Origin: Cervus elaphus
Taxonomy: Eukaryota; Chordata; Mammalia; Artiodactyla; Cervidae
Length of the DNA: 64,000 nt
Assembly (NCBI RefSeq): GCF_910594005.1
Contig: NC_057845.1
Coordinates: 4,808,001-4,872,000, forward strand
Reading direction: 5' to 3'
Under the pieces are notes generated by a model that saw only the letters and a program-made list of their open reading frames with translations, did not search any database and was not told the DNA's origin. Made by a program: the position numbers and the translations under genes. This document shows positions 53,325-63,800 of the stretch, piece after piece; within the stretch, counting starts at the first letter, position 1; each line of letters opens with the position of its first letter.

Positions 53325-54101
53325 GATGCTTATTAAATCCTGAGTCCAAATAAGGGGGAATATTAAAACTTGCAAATGAAAAATACTTGGTGTCAACATA
53401 TCTTTCCAGCATGTCTCAAGCAGTGTCTTTCTGGGAGTGCTGTTGATCAGCCCTCTGTTACTGAACCAAACTTGGGTCCAGTTGCCCGCCGTATTGATGG
53501 TAAAGCCAACCCACTGACAGCGAGCTGTGACAAAGCAAAGTGCAGACTTGCTGCAGGCCAAGTAAGGAGTATGGGCACCTCATGCTCAAAAGACCCGAAC
53601 TCCCCAGTAGCTCTCAGGGAAAAGTTCTTAAAGACAGGGTGAAGGAGAGGGGTGTGGGGTGCATGATAAGCTTGTGGACATTCTTCTAACTGGTTGGTAG
53701 TGATGTGATCAGTGATCAGTATCATCAACCTTCTAGTTCCAACCAGTCTGGAGTCTGTGTGCTTGTACGTAGCATGCTGTTAGCTAACTTCTTCCAACTG
53801 GTAGGGTTTCAGCATCTGCAAAGCAGTTCAAAGATATGGCTCAAGACGTTATCTTTGGCTCTTGAGGAGGAACTAACAGGACAAGACTGTTTAATAGCCA
53901 AAGTATTATTATTTTGTCTGGTCTGACTCTTTCCCTTTGTTTCTGAATTTTCCCGCTTCTCTGATTAAATTTGCTCTTTGAAACTTGGGGAAAGACCTGG
54001 AAGGCAAAAGTTTTTCTACAAACAAGAGGTAGTTGGAGGACAGGGTTTGGGGGGAATGTCCCATGGGGTTCTACTGGGTTTCAAGTGCTTAAGAGCTGAT
54101 A
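53325..54101. other. Unassigned unique DNA
   Basis: No repeat or gene recognised in about 780 bases. Confidence 0.5.
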
Positions 54102-54114
54102 TATGCAGTTATTG

Positions 54115-54308
54115 GCTTCCCTTGTGGCTCAGCTGGTAAAGAATCCACCTGCAATGTGGGAGACCTGGGTATGAGCCTTGGATTGAGAAGATCCCTTGGA
54201 AAAGGGAAAAGCTACCTTCTCCAGTGTTCTGGCCTGGAGAATTCCATGGACGGTATAGTCCATGGGGTCATAAAGAGCCGCACGACTGAGCGACTTTCAC
54301 TTTCACTT
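54115..54308 (+). mobile_element. Bov-tA SINE with 13-bp target duplication
   Basis: TATGCAGTTATTG (54102-54114) and TATGCAATTATTG (54309-54321), one mismatch. B box mutated ('gggtatgagccttgg'). Confidence 0.95.
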
Positions 54309-54321
54309 TATGCAATTATTG

Positions 54322-55287
54322 AGCCAGCACATGTTCTAGAGACCCTGTTAGAACACACTTTGGGAATTCTTAATAATGTATAGATATTTTGTCTCACCTA
54401 CCACATACACACACACACACACACACACACTCTGTTTCATGAGCCACTGGGCAGGATAATTAACGCTTAGTCCACCCCAAACTGCCACTTGTCCGGAAAC
54501 TGCCCTTCATCTCTCTCGGAGTCCCGTGGGAGCCACGTGTTTCTACCATCCGCTACCCACCCGCCTCAGATGTCTGTTCTCGACTGGCTCTTGACTCAAA
54601 CAGACCAGTGTCTCCCTGCCCCAAGATGTGTGGATCTGAGACCCAGGCTCGGCTCAGCGAGTCTTCATGGCCACAGCTAAGAATGTGAAGCCGTCAGGGA
54701 CCACCTCTCCTCCAAGAGAGAAGACAGAAGCAGAGACACGAGCAGAGGGAGACTCCTGGGACTTGTGGGGCCCCTGGAGGCAGTTGCTCCTGACAAGCTC
54801 TGTCCCTCCTTTCTACATCTTGATGGGCCAATGATTCTATAGATCTGTGAGCCCTGCCAGGGCCTGCTGCCTCATTTTGTACAGCCTGCAAACTAAGAAT
54901 CTACATCTTTTTAATTGCTGAAAAAAATCAAAAGAATAAAATATCTTGTGACAGGTGGAAATGATAAGCCTTCAGCACTGCTGAAGGCTTTCCTACAGCC
55001 CTTCCCTAGCCAGGTCCGAGCCACCCATTTCTACCCTTCTTTTCACCCTCATGTTCAGCTTTCTTACTGTGACTCAAGGAAGATGAATCAGCCAGTGAAA
55101 GCCTGGCCTTCAAGTTGTCCTCTTTGAAGCCAATTCTTCCCTATTTATAAAATGCACTATTTATAATCCTGCGTCCTAATTCATATTTTCTATACCATAT
55201 TCATTTCCTATTTGTAAAATTCCAACTGCCTTATCACCACCATCCTTTTCATCCTTAAAGAAATTCCCTGTATATATGGTTGACTCC
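54322..55287. other. Unassigned unique DNA with AC run
   Basis: 54480-54890 is GC-moderate, possibly a worn LTR, but no termini or signals are visible. Otherwise no feature except the AC tract. Confidence 0.4.
54407..54430 (+). repeat. (AC)n microsatellite
   Basis: Twelve AC units. Confidence 0.95.
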
Positions 55288-55513
55288 AGGCTTCCCAAGT
55301 GGCTTAGTGGTAAAGAATCTGCCTGCCAGTGCAGGAGACCCTTGAGTCGGGAAGTTCTATCCTTGAGTCAGGAAAATCCCCGGGAAAAAGAAATGGTAAC
55401 CCACTCCAATATCCTTGCCTAGGAAATCCTATGGACAGAGGAACCTGGCAGGCTGCAGTCCATGGGGTTGCAAAGAGTCAAACACTACTTCTCGACTAAA
55501 CAACAACAACAAA
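55288..55513 (+). mobile_element. Bov-tA SINE with internal duplication
   Basis: 'aggcttcccaagtggcttag' to 'ctaaacaacaacaacaaat'. The stretch 'ccttgagtcgggaagttct' / 'ccttgagtcaggaaaatcc' is a tandem duplication of about 24 bases that replaces the B box. Confidence 0.93.
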
Positions 55514-55730
55514 TCCTCAGCTCCATGCGCAGGGGAGCACCAACTTTCTCTTTGAAACTCCATAGTGCTCATGACAATATCGACAACCCTCAGTAGCTTA
55601 GGGGAGCAAGAAAGGTGGCAGTTTCATCTAAATCCTAAATACTTTTAACTGTGGCCAATGCATCATGAACATCCAGAATAAAGCTCTTAAAACATTCTTA
55701 ATTCTCTTAATTCCGAAAGCATGCATGTAC

Positions 55731-55935
55731 CCTGCTTTTGGCTCAGACAGTAAAGCGTCTGCTTACTATTTGAGAGACCCGGGTTCTATCCCTGGGTCAG
55801 GAAGATTCCCTGGAGAAGGAAAAGGCAACCCACTCCAGTACTCTTGCCTGGAAAACCCCATGGACGGAGAAGCCTGGTGGGCCACAGTCCATGGGGTCAC
55901 AAAGAGTCGGACATGACTGAGCGACTTCACTTTAC
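55731..55935 (+). mobile_element. Bov-tA SINE
   Basis: Starts within the head ('ttttggctcagacagtaaag'); B box 'gggttctatccctggg'; tail 'gagcgacttcactttac'. Confidence 0.93.
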
Positions 55936-55974
55936 ATTTACTTAACCCTGCCTTTTACTAATCATATACTGTTT

Positions 55975-56410
55975 GTTGTTTAATTTTTATCGGCACATAG
56001 TAGATTTGCAATGCTGTGTTAGTTTCGGATGTAAGCAGAGTGACTCGGTTATAAGGACACAGACTGCTGTTGTCGTTTTAGTTGCTAAGTCGTATCTGTC
56101 TTTTTTGAGATTCTGTGGACTGTTGTTCATCAGGCGCTTCTGTCCTTGGGATTTCCCAGGCACGAACACTAGAGTGGGTGGCCATTCCCTTCTCCAAGGG
56201 ATCTTCCTGATCCAGGGATGGAACCCGTGTCTCTTGCATTGGCAGATGGAGCCTTTACCCCTGAGTCACTAGGGGCGCTGCATGTATATACATATGTCCA
56301 CTCTTTTTCGGTTCTTTTCCCGTATAGGCTGATACAGTGTTGAGAAGAGTTCCTGTGCTATACAGTAGCTCCTTATTAGTTATCTATTTTATATATAGTA
56401 GTGAAGTGGT
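55975..56410 (-). mobile_element. L1 LINE 3' UTR (ruminant type) split by Bov-tA
   Basis: Left block to 56067 ('cacatagtagatttgcaatg', 'gcagagtgactcggttata') and right block from 56278 ('catatgtccactctttttcg', 'gagttcctgtgctatacag'). Confidence 0.82.
56068..56277 (-). mobile_element. Bov-tA SINE nested in L1
   Basis: 'tgttgtcgttttagttgc' to 'ctgagtcactaggggcgc'; clearly more diverged than most copies, so an older insertion. Confidence 0.9.
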
Positions 56411-56719
56411 GTACTTTAAAAGTTGGTTTTTTTTTTTTTTTTTTTGCTATTTCTCTGTTCAAGTGCCTGAAGTCCTCTCCAAAATACATCACAAATTATT
56501 TACATTCTTTGAAACGTTCTCAAATAGACTTTTTTTGATGGGAAAGAAGAATATTTTTTCTTTTTTTTCTCATTCAAATATATACAATATGTCATTAGGG
56601 ATGATGAATAATATTGATGTTAAGCCCTCTTTCCTGTGAAGTATATATTTACCAAGATTTCTGCTCTTCTCATAGCATAAGAGCATGTCCCTGGCAGATA
56701 TCTGAAATTTTAGTCCCCC
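56411..56719. other. Unassigned AT-rich DNA with T run
   Basis: Nineteen T residues at 56427-56445; rest AT-rich without a recognised element. Confidence 0.45.
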
Positions 56720-56730
56720 AACTTTGCACA

Positions 56731-56856
56731 TTGGAGAAGAAAACAGCAACCCACTCCAGTATTCTTGCCTGGAGAATCCCATGGACAGAGGAGCCTAGTG
56801 GGCTACAGTCCATGGGATCATAAAGAGTCAGACACGACTGAGTGACTAACAACAAG
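56731..56856 (+). mobile_element. Bov-tA/Bov-A 3' fragment with target duplication
   Basis: Headless copy 'ttggagaagaaaacagcaac' to 'gagtgactaacaacaag'. AACTTTGCACA (56720-56730) and AACTCTGCACA (56857-56867), one mismatch: the copy was truncated at insertion. Confidence 0.93.
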
Positions 56857-57099
56857 AACTCTGCACATGTTCTTAAAGCAGATGAAAAATGAATATTTAC
56901 CCTTGGTTGCAAATATGTTATTAGGCTTCAGTCAATGATTAAGGCATTAGATTAAGGATGAATCTCTTCTTTCCGAAACTCACTGTGTGCCCTGTGGAGA
57001 GTCACACAGCCTCTCTGGTATCTCACTCTGACCCGAGTTGGCGTTTGATGGGGAGGAGGAGTATAATCGCTCTACAGTGCTCTGTGTGTTCCTGCCGTA

Positions 57100-57542
57100 C
57101 CGCGAAATGAATCAGCTGTGTGTATCCACACATCCCCTTCCTCTTGGACCACCCCCCATCCCACCCCTCTAGGTCATCACAGAGCACAGAGCTGGGCTTC
57201 CCACTAGCTGTCTATGTTACACATGATGGTGTACATACGGCAGTCTCAATCTCCCAAATCATCTCCTTCTCCCCTTCCCCACTGTGTCCACATGTACATT
57301 CTCTATGTCTGCATCTCTCTTCCTGCCCTGTAAATAGGTTCAAGACAGGGAAGCCTGGCGTGCTGCAGTCCACAGGGTCACAAAGAGTCAGATACCTCTG
57401 AGCGACTGAACAACAGTAAAATGCCATTTTTCTAGATTCCACATATATGTGTTAATATACAATATTTGTTTTTCTCTTTCTGATTTATTTCATTCTGTAT
57501 AACAGACCCTAGGTCCATCCACATCTCTACAGGCTTTATTTT
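57100..57542 (-). mobile_element. L1 LINE 3' UTR (ruminant type) with a tiny BovB insert
   Basis: 'cccacccctctaggtcatc', 'cttcccactagctgtctatg', 'gtaaataggttc', then after the insert 'ccatttttctagattccac' and 'gacagaccctaggtcc'-like wording. Antisense. Confidence 0.85.
57343..57413 (+). mobile_element. BovB 3'-terminal fragment, about 70 bases
   Basis: 'agacagggaagcctggcgtg' to 'gagcgactgaacaacag', flanked on both sides by the L1 3' UTR. Extremely 5'-truncated insertion. Confidence 0.85.
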
Positions 57543-57550
57543 GTTTAAGG

Positions 57551-57660
57551 TGCGCACGTGCATGCTCAGTCGTGTCTGACTCTGCAACCCCAAGGACTGT
57601 AGCCTGCCAGGCTCCTCTGTCCATAGGATTTTCCAGGCAGGAATACCAGAGTGGGATGCC
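57551..57660 (-). mobile_element. Bov-tA fragment (tail and body only)
   Basis: 'catgctcagtcgtgtctgac' to 'ataccagagtgggatgcc'; head missing. Confidence 0.9.
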
Positions 57661-58380
57661 AGGTAAGCTGGATTAAATCATCTCTGAGGTCAATTTTGGC
57701 TCAGACTCTACTTCTACGATCACTGTTCTTTCCCTGTTATTCTGTGATATTGTGGATATTTTTCATTGGAACAGGTGTCCAGACAAGGTCCATGGATGAA
57801 ACATAAATGCATTCATAAGGAGACGCTGGCGTGGTGACACTGGATTCTGTTCTGTCCCTTTCTGACAAATGGGTATTTGGCCCCCTCCACTTCAGTATTT
57901 GTCTTCATGGTAAAAATCTAGCTCTGAGAAATGATGCCAAATCCACAAGATCTTGTCTATGGGACTCGTCAGGGGGACAAAGATGGAGTCACCCAGCGCT
58001 CATTAATCCACGTGGAAATAAAAAAGATTAAGCAGCACAGACACTGTGACCACTGGGAAAATTACAGAAACAAAGATCATTACATGCATCTGGTTTTCCA
58101 GGGGAAAGATGTGGAGATAAAGCCCTAAGTCTTTAATAAGGCTAGAAATTAAAACTGGGATTAACGACAACAAGAAGTGTTTATAAGACTCGGCACATGA
58201 TACTCCCACTTAAATTTTCCTGGCCTGATTTCTGGAAAATTTTCTATGGTGTAAAATTTATCATCAACTTCCTCTCTGGTTGAAATACAACGGTCACTGG
58301 CCACTGGTTTCAGGTCCATGGGCTTTCCCTAGACATATTTGTTCTGCTTTAGACTACGCTTCTTTAAAAGCAATGATTTA
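57661..58380. promoter_or_regulatory. Unique block, candidate conserved non-coding element
   Basis: Repeat-free 720 bases. 57900-58250 has 'gcgctcattaatccacgtgg' (TAAT core next to an E-box), 'aagtctttaataaggctag', 'gggattaacgac' and a run of AT-hook-like words. No coding frame. Weak inference from texture. Confidence 0.3.
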
Positions 58381-58645
58381 AGGACTTACCTGATGGTCCA
58401 GGGGTTAAGAATCCACCTGCCAGTTCAGGGGACATAGGTTCGATCCCTGGTCCAAGAGCTAAGATCCCCCAGGCTGTGGGGCAGCTGAGCCCATGCACTG
58501 CAACCAGAGGAGCCATCGCAGTGAGCAGCCCGTGTGCCACAACTAGAGAGGGACCTCCATTCACTGCGATCAGAGAAAGCCCTTGGGCAGCAATGAAGAC
58601 CTACTGCAGCCAATAAACAAAGCTTTTTTAAAAAATAAATAAAAG
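58381..58645 (+). mobile_element. CHR-type SINE, long copy
   Basis: 'aggacttacctgatggtcc', B box 'aggttcgatccctgg', body, tail 'aaaaaataaataaaag'. About 265 bases; target duplication not clear. Confidence 0.9.
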
Positions 58646-58915
58646 GAATACAATTTAGCACTGTTTCTGTGAGGCTTCTATAGTGATGAGGGAGTACGAA
58701 TCTCTGACTATCAATAGAGCTTTGAGGTCTGTTCTTGTCCTGTGATGCTCTGAAGAAAACAGCTTGCAAGGGAAGTGATTGTGGGGAATACAGCCTGGCC
58801 TGGGTGTGGGAGAGGGGAGAACGGACTCCCTCCATATTAAAAGGCTTGTATCCTCCTATCAGTGGCGGTGTGGAAGCCTCTGATAAATGTAACTGTGCCA
58901 CTCAGATGACCAACT
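58646..58915. other. Unassigned unique DNA
   Basis: No feature recognised. Confidence 0.5.
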
Positions 58916-59122
58916 GTTATATGAGTTGAATTGTGTCCCCCTCCCAGAAAGATATGTGGAGTCTTAACCCTCAGGACCTCAAGATGTGACCTTATTTGGA
59001 AATAGCATCTTTATAAAGGTAATCAAGTTAAAATGGAATTGTTCATTAAGTTCAGTCCTCATCCAATACGTCTGATGTCCTTATTAAATAAGAGAATTTA
59101 GATACAGATACACACATGCATG

Positions 59123-59904
59123 GCTCCAAAATCACTGTGGACTGTGACTGCAGCCATGAAATGAAAAGACACTTTCTCCTTGGAAGGAAAGCTAGGACAA
59201 ACCTAGACAACACATTAAAAAACAGAGACATCATTTTGCCAACAAAGATACAGGTACTCAAAGCTATGGTTTTTCCAGTTGGGCTTCCCTGGTGGCTCAG
59301 CTGGTAAAGAATTTGCCTGCAATTCAGAAGGCCTGGGTTTGATCCCTGAGTTGGGAAGATCCCCTGGAGAAGGGAATGGCTACCCACTCCAGTATTCTGA
59401 CCTGGAGAATCCCATGGACTGTATAGCCCATGGGGTCACAAAGACTCAGACACAACTGAGTAACTTTCACTTTCACACTTTTCACCTCATGTATGGATGT
59501 AAGAATTGGACCATAAAGAAGGCTGAGTGCCGAAGAATTGATGGTTTTGAATTGTGCTGGAAAAGACTCTTGAGAGTCCTTTGGATAGCAAGGAGATCAA
59601 ACCAGTCAATCCTAAAGGAAATCAATCCTGAATATTCATTGGAAGAACTGATGCTGAAGCTTCAATACTTTGGCCACTTGGTGTGAAGAGTCAACTCATT
59701 GAAAAAGACCCTGAAGCTGGGAAAGATTGGGGGCAGGAGGAGAAGGAAGTGGCAGAAGATGATTTGGTTAGATAGCATCACTGACTCAGTAGGCATGAAT
59801 CTGAGCAAACTCCAGGAGATAATGGAGGACAGAGGAGGCCTGGCATGCTGTAGTCCATGGAGTCACAAAGAGTTGGGCACAGCTTAGTGACTGGACAACA
59901 GCAA
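59123..59904 (+). mobile_element. BovB LINE 3' fragment with target duplication, nested in LTR
   Basis: CACACATGCATG (59111-59122) and CACACACGCATG (59905-59916), one mismatch. BovB runs 59123-59280 and 59487-59904 around a Bov-tA. Sense frame is broken; C-terminal words (CKNWTIKKAE, LLRVLWIARRSNQ) are still readable. More diverged than the 24626 copy. Confidence 0.93.
59281..59482 (+). mobile_element. Bov-tA SINE nested in BovB
   Basis: Third level of the nest. 'gggcttccctggtggctcag' to 'ctgagtaactttcactttc'; BovB resumes at 'tcatgtatggatgtaag'. Confidence 0.95.
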
Positions 59905-60218
59905 CACACACGCATGAACAGATGTGCACAGAGGGAAGACTTTGTGAAGAGACACGGGGAGTATGCCCTGTGAAGGTGGAAGGTTGGAGTGATGGGTCTG
60001 CAAGCCTAAGAACATCAAAGATTGATGGCCAGCCATCACAACCTGGGAAAGAGGCCCCAGCGCCAACCCTGACCTGGGATGTCCCACTTTGGGGAGTAGC
60101 CCCCAGCCCCTGCCCAGGACATGGACTCAGAATTACAGTCAGAGAAAAGCAACACAGAGAAACAAGCTTGTTTGAATGTATAATGGAATATTGAACTTTC
60201 TGGAGAAGATGCAGCCTT

Positions 60219-60238
60219 AAAAAAAAAAAAAAAAAAAA
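60219..60238 (+). repeat. Poly(A) run, 20 bases
   Basis: Preceded by 'gaagatgcagcctt' with no SINE or L1 body that I can recognise; may be the tail of an unrecognised short retroposed sequence. Confidence 0.85.
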
Positions 60239-60257
60239 GGTTAATGTTGTCCATATA

Positions 60258-60333
60258 TTGGATTGGGCAAAAATTTTGTTCAGGCATTTTAAGATGGTAT
60301 GGGGAAACTGAATGAACTTTTTGGCCAACCCAT
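60258..60333. mobile_element. Mariner-type MITE, about 76 bp
   Basis: Imperfect terminal inverted repeats 'ttggattgggcaaaaatttt' and 'gaactttttggccaaccca', flanked by TA on both sides (60256-60257 and 60334-60335). No transposase. Matches a ruminant mariner-derived miniature family. Confidence 0.78.
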
Positions 60334-60470
60334 TATATTTATCATATGTCATGGGAATTACATTCCTTTAATATTAAGACATGATTTGTTCCTACTTGCT
60401 GGGTGATTGTCTATTTACTGAAGCTGAACGATTCACTGCTTTGCCAAGAGAATGGATACTGCTCAGAAAC

Positions 60471-60713
60471 TGCTGCTGCTAAGTCGCTTCAGTCGTGTCC
60501 AACTCTGTGCAACCCCATAGACGACGGCAGCCCACCAGGCTCCTCCATCCCTGGGATTCTCCAGGCAAGAACACTGGAGTAGGTTGCCATTTCCTTCTCC
60601 AACTGACATCATCTCCAAGAGACACCAACTCCAAGAGACATCATCAATTTGCTGGATATTTCAAAGTAAATTTTGGCAGGCAGGTGCTTTTCCATTGAGC
60701 CACCTGGGAAGCC
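60471..60713 (-). mobile_element. Rearranged Bov-tA/BOV-A2-type SINE
   Basis: Tail complement 'tgctgctgctaagtcgcttc' and body to about 60602, then about 70 foreign bases containing a local repeat ('catcatctccaagagacacc' / 'ccaactccaagagacatc'), then the head end 'attgagccacctgggaagccc'. Confidence 0.85.
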
Positions 60714-60923
60714 CACAGCTCTGTAGACCCAGCTGAAATGCCTTTGAGCAGAAGAGATGATCTGGGACTTAGAGAAGGCTAGGAAGACAGAAGGTGGAGA
60801 AAGAGTAGATGTTGTCAGTCCTATGCTGTGAGACTGGGAGCTATCTCTGACCATCAGTTATTCCTGTGGGAAAATGAGGAAGAAAAAGAAAGTAGGGAGA
60901 AATCCTGAAATACAATCTGAAAG

Positions 60924-61118
60924 TGGAAGTCACTCAGTCATGTCCAAGTCTTTGTGACCCCATGGACTATGTAGTCCATGGAATTCTCCAGGCCAGAATC
61001 CTAGAGTGGGTAGCCTTTCCTTCCTCAAGGGGATCTTCCCAACCCAGGGATCAAACCCAGGTCTTCCACATTGCAGGCGGATTCTTTACCAGCTGAGCCA
61101 CAATGGAAGCCCACATTT
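60924..61118 (-). mobile_element. Bov-tA SINE with 9-bp target duplication
   Basis: ATCTGAAAG at 60915-60923 and 61119-61127. Complete copy. Confidence 0.95.
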
Positions 61119-61178
61119 ATCTGAAAGAGTAATCAAAAGAAGGTCTTTAAACCTGAAATTATCAAATGATGATTTAAG

Positions 61179-62190
61179 TATTCTATTAGCTCAAGTTGCC
61201 ATAACAAATAACCAGAGACCAGGTGGCTTAAGCAACAGAAATATATTTCTCATAGTTCTGGAGGCTGGGAAATCCAAGATCAAGGTCTGGCAAGGTGGGT
61301 TTCATCCTGAGGCTCTTCCCTTGGCTTGCAGAGGACTGCCATCTTGCTATGCGCTCATATGACTCTTCCCTGTGCATTTGAGGAGAGAGCAACTCTCTGG
61401 TGTCTCTCTTATGAAGACATCTGTCCAATCAGACCAGGGTCCCATCCTTACCACTCCACTTAACCTTAATGTTTTCTTACTCCAGATATAGCCACACAGG
61501 CAGTCAAGCCTTCGACATATGAACTGGAGGTGGGGGGCTGGGGGGCAACACAAGCATTCAGTCCATCAGTTCAGTTCAGTTCAGTCGCTCAGTTGTGTCA
61601 GACTCTTTGTGACCCCATAAATCGCAGCACACCAGGCCTCCCTGTCCATCACCAACTCCCGGAGTTTACTCAAACTCATGCCCATCGAGTCAGTGATGCC
61701 ATCCAGCCATTTCATCCTCTGTCATCCTCTTCTCCTCCTACCCCAATCCCTCCCAGCATCAGGGTCTTTTCCAATGAGTCAACTCTTCGCATGAGGTGGC
61801 CAAAGTATTGGAGTTCTAGCTTCAGCATCAGTCCTTCCAATGAACACCCAGGACTGATCTCCTTTAGGATGGACTGGTTGGATGTCCTTGCAGTCCAAGG
61901 GACTCTCAAGAGTCTTCTCCAACACCACAGTTCTAAAGCATCAATTCTTCGGCACTCAGCTTTCCTCACAGTTCAACTCTCACATCCATACATGGCCACT
62001 GGAAAAACCATAGCCTTGACTAGATGGACCTTTGTTGGCAAAGTAACATCTCTGCTTTTTAATATGCTGTCTAGATTGGTCATAACTTTCCTTCCAAGGA
62101 GTAAGCGTCTTCTAATTTCATGGCTGCAATCACCATCTGCAGTGATTTCAGAGCCCAAAAAATAAAGTCTGACACTGCTTCCATAATAGG
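61179..62190 (-). mobile_element. MaLR-type LTR (MLT1-like) hit by BovB at its edge
   Basis: 'gttgccataacaaataacc', 'ctcatagttctggaggctgg', 'ccttaatgttttcttactcc' and 'gcattcagtccat' read as an antisense LTR to 61566; the last few bases ('ccataatagg') follow the BovB at 62180. Confidence 0.68.
61567..62179 (-). mobile_element. BovB LINE 3' fragment
   Basis: Tail of three TCAGT units at left, ORF 3' part at right ending 'gtctgacactgct'. TCCAT at 61562-61566 and 62180-62184 is a short probable target duplication. The sense (minus) frame is broken but the antisense frame stays open for 211 codons. Confidence 0.94.
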
Positions 62191-62317
62191 TAGCAAATTT
62201 AAGTGTTTTCTTCTCCCAAGTTAGATAAGTGGCTCAAGATCAAGTTTATTTCCATTACAGAGAGGAAAGCCAAGTTTCTCTGTTTACACCTGCAAAATCA
62301 TGTAAATATCATGAGTG

Positions 62318-62519
62318 GGCTTCCCTGGTAGCTCAGTGGTAAGGAATCACCTGCCAGTGTGAGAGATGTGGATTCCACCCCTAGGTCAGGAAGATCCCCA
62401 AGAGAAGGAAATGACAACTCACTCCAGTATTCTTGCCTGGGAAATCCCATGGACAGAGAAGCCTGGTGGGCTTAGATCACAAAAGAGTCAGACATGGTTC
62501 AGCGGCTAAACAACAACAA
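62318..62519 (+). mobile_element. Bov-tA SINE with exact 10-bp target duplication
   Basis: ATCATGAGTG at 62308-62317 and 62520-62529. Tail 'ggctaaacaacaacaa'; the word after 'tgggctta' shows a small deletion. Confidence 0.96.
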
Positions 62520-62529
62520 ATCATGAGTG

Positions 62530-62769
62530 TATATATTTCATATATAAACTACCTGAGGATTTATACAAAATGTTAGCATTGAGTTTCATTAGGAAATGGC
62601 CTTTTCGGTGATTCATATTTGATTATTTTCACACACCTATATTTCCATATTTAACCTGCATTTCTTTTGTATTAAGAAAAGATACATATAACACTAGAAA
62701 ATAAAGAGTCACTATCATCCAACTATCAAGATTTGGTACGAAAATGATACGCATGATAATATTTAATCC
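62530..62769. other. Unassigned AT-rich DNA, possibly L1M 5' extension
   Basis: No clear feature; L1M words begin near 62770. Confidence 0.4.
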
Positions 62770-63410
62770 TGGAAAGATTTGGGAAATGAGAACTTCCATT
62801 CCTTACTGGTAGAAACATGACTTGTTCTAGTCTTTCTAGTGGGACCATGTGGTAACATGTATGAAAAGCCTTAACATGTGCATCTGTTCTAACTTAGCAA
62901 TTCCACTTCTAGGAATTTATTCTTTAAAGGTTTATTCTAGGGAACATAAGAACACGTATAGCTACTTATACAAGGATGTTTGTGATAGCTTTATTTCTTA
63001 GCAAAACCCTAATAAATAATTGGATACAGCTCTCCAATTACACCCACTTCCCTGGTGGCTCAGACAGTAAAGTGTCTGCCTGCAACGCGAGAGACCTGGG
63101 TTTGATCCCTGGGTCGGGAAGATCCCCTGGAGAAAGAAATGGCAACCCACTCCAGTACTCTTGCCTCAAAAATTCCATGGACTGAGCAGCCTGGTAGGCT
63201 ACAGTCCAAGGGGTTGCAAAGAATTGGACACGACTGAGCAACTTCACTTTCACTTTCTCCAATTACAGGGGACTGATGAAAAAATTAGATATTCTATACT
63301 ATGGACTATCATACGTCTTTTAAAACTCAAGTTGTAGAAGCACATTTATGTTTACAGTATATCACCAACTGAAAGATTAGGCTACAAAACCATAGGGGTA
63401 GTATTACTTC
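62770..63410 (+). mobile_element. L1M LINE ORF2 3' part split by Bov-tA
   Basis: 'cattccttactggtagaaac', 'agcaattccacttctaggaa', 'gatgtttgtgatagctttat', then after the SINE 'gggactgatgaaaaaatta', 'actcaagttgtagaagcac'. Sense orientation, no frame left. Confidence 0.78.
63043..63255 (+). mobile_element. Bov-tA SINE with exact 12-bp target duplication, nested in L1M
   Basis: TCTCCAATTACA at 63031-63042 and 63256-63267. Complete copy with tail 'caacttcactttcacttt'. Confidence 0.97.
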
Positions 63411-63800
63411 TTCAGTCACAATATTACTGCAAAACAGAGCATCCCAGAACTCAGCGGCTTACTACCCACAGCTGATCGTGTGCTCACGGTGGGCAGGTTT
63501 TCTGAGGTTTGGTTGATCTGGGCTGGGCTCTGCTGGGCGGCTCTTCTTCAGGCCAGGGCAGTGGGATGGGCTCTCAGCTGAAGGTTGGGTCAGGTCTATT
63601 CCTTTTGTTTCTCATCACTCCAGGGCACATTCTCAGAGTAGAGCAAGCCCCACCCACAGCCACATTTACAGCCTCTGCTCCTCTACACGCACCGGCATTT
63701 CGGACCTGAGAAAGCCCACAGTCAAGCCTTGTATCAGTGAGGCAAGAAAACACTTGGGGCTGCCACAAGTGAGTGGAATAGCCAGTGGCATGGTTGAGGG
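63411..63800 (-). mobile_element. Possible MaLR-type LTR, antisense
   Basis: 'cccagaactcagcggcttac' and 'ttgatctgggctgggctctg' resemble the antisense 3' part of a MaLR LTR; the rest is too diverged to place. Tentative. Confidence 0.4.

Larger units (their letters stand above)
58916..60100 (+). mobile_element. MaLR-type LTR (MLT1-like) split by BovB
   Basis: Left part 58916-59122 ('tgttatatgagttgaattg', 'gaccttatttggaaatagc', 'ctgatgtccttattaaat') and right part from 59905 ('agagggaagactttgtgaag', 'ggaggttggagtgatggg'-like wording). The right end fades out near 60100. Confidence 0.68.

Noticed and set aside
61530..62165. 211-codon plus-strand open frame
   Set aside because: It is the antisense of a BovB LINE (minus-strand copy 61567-62179); the same peptide recurs at other BovB copies, so it is not a host gene.
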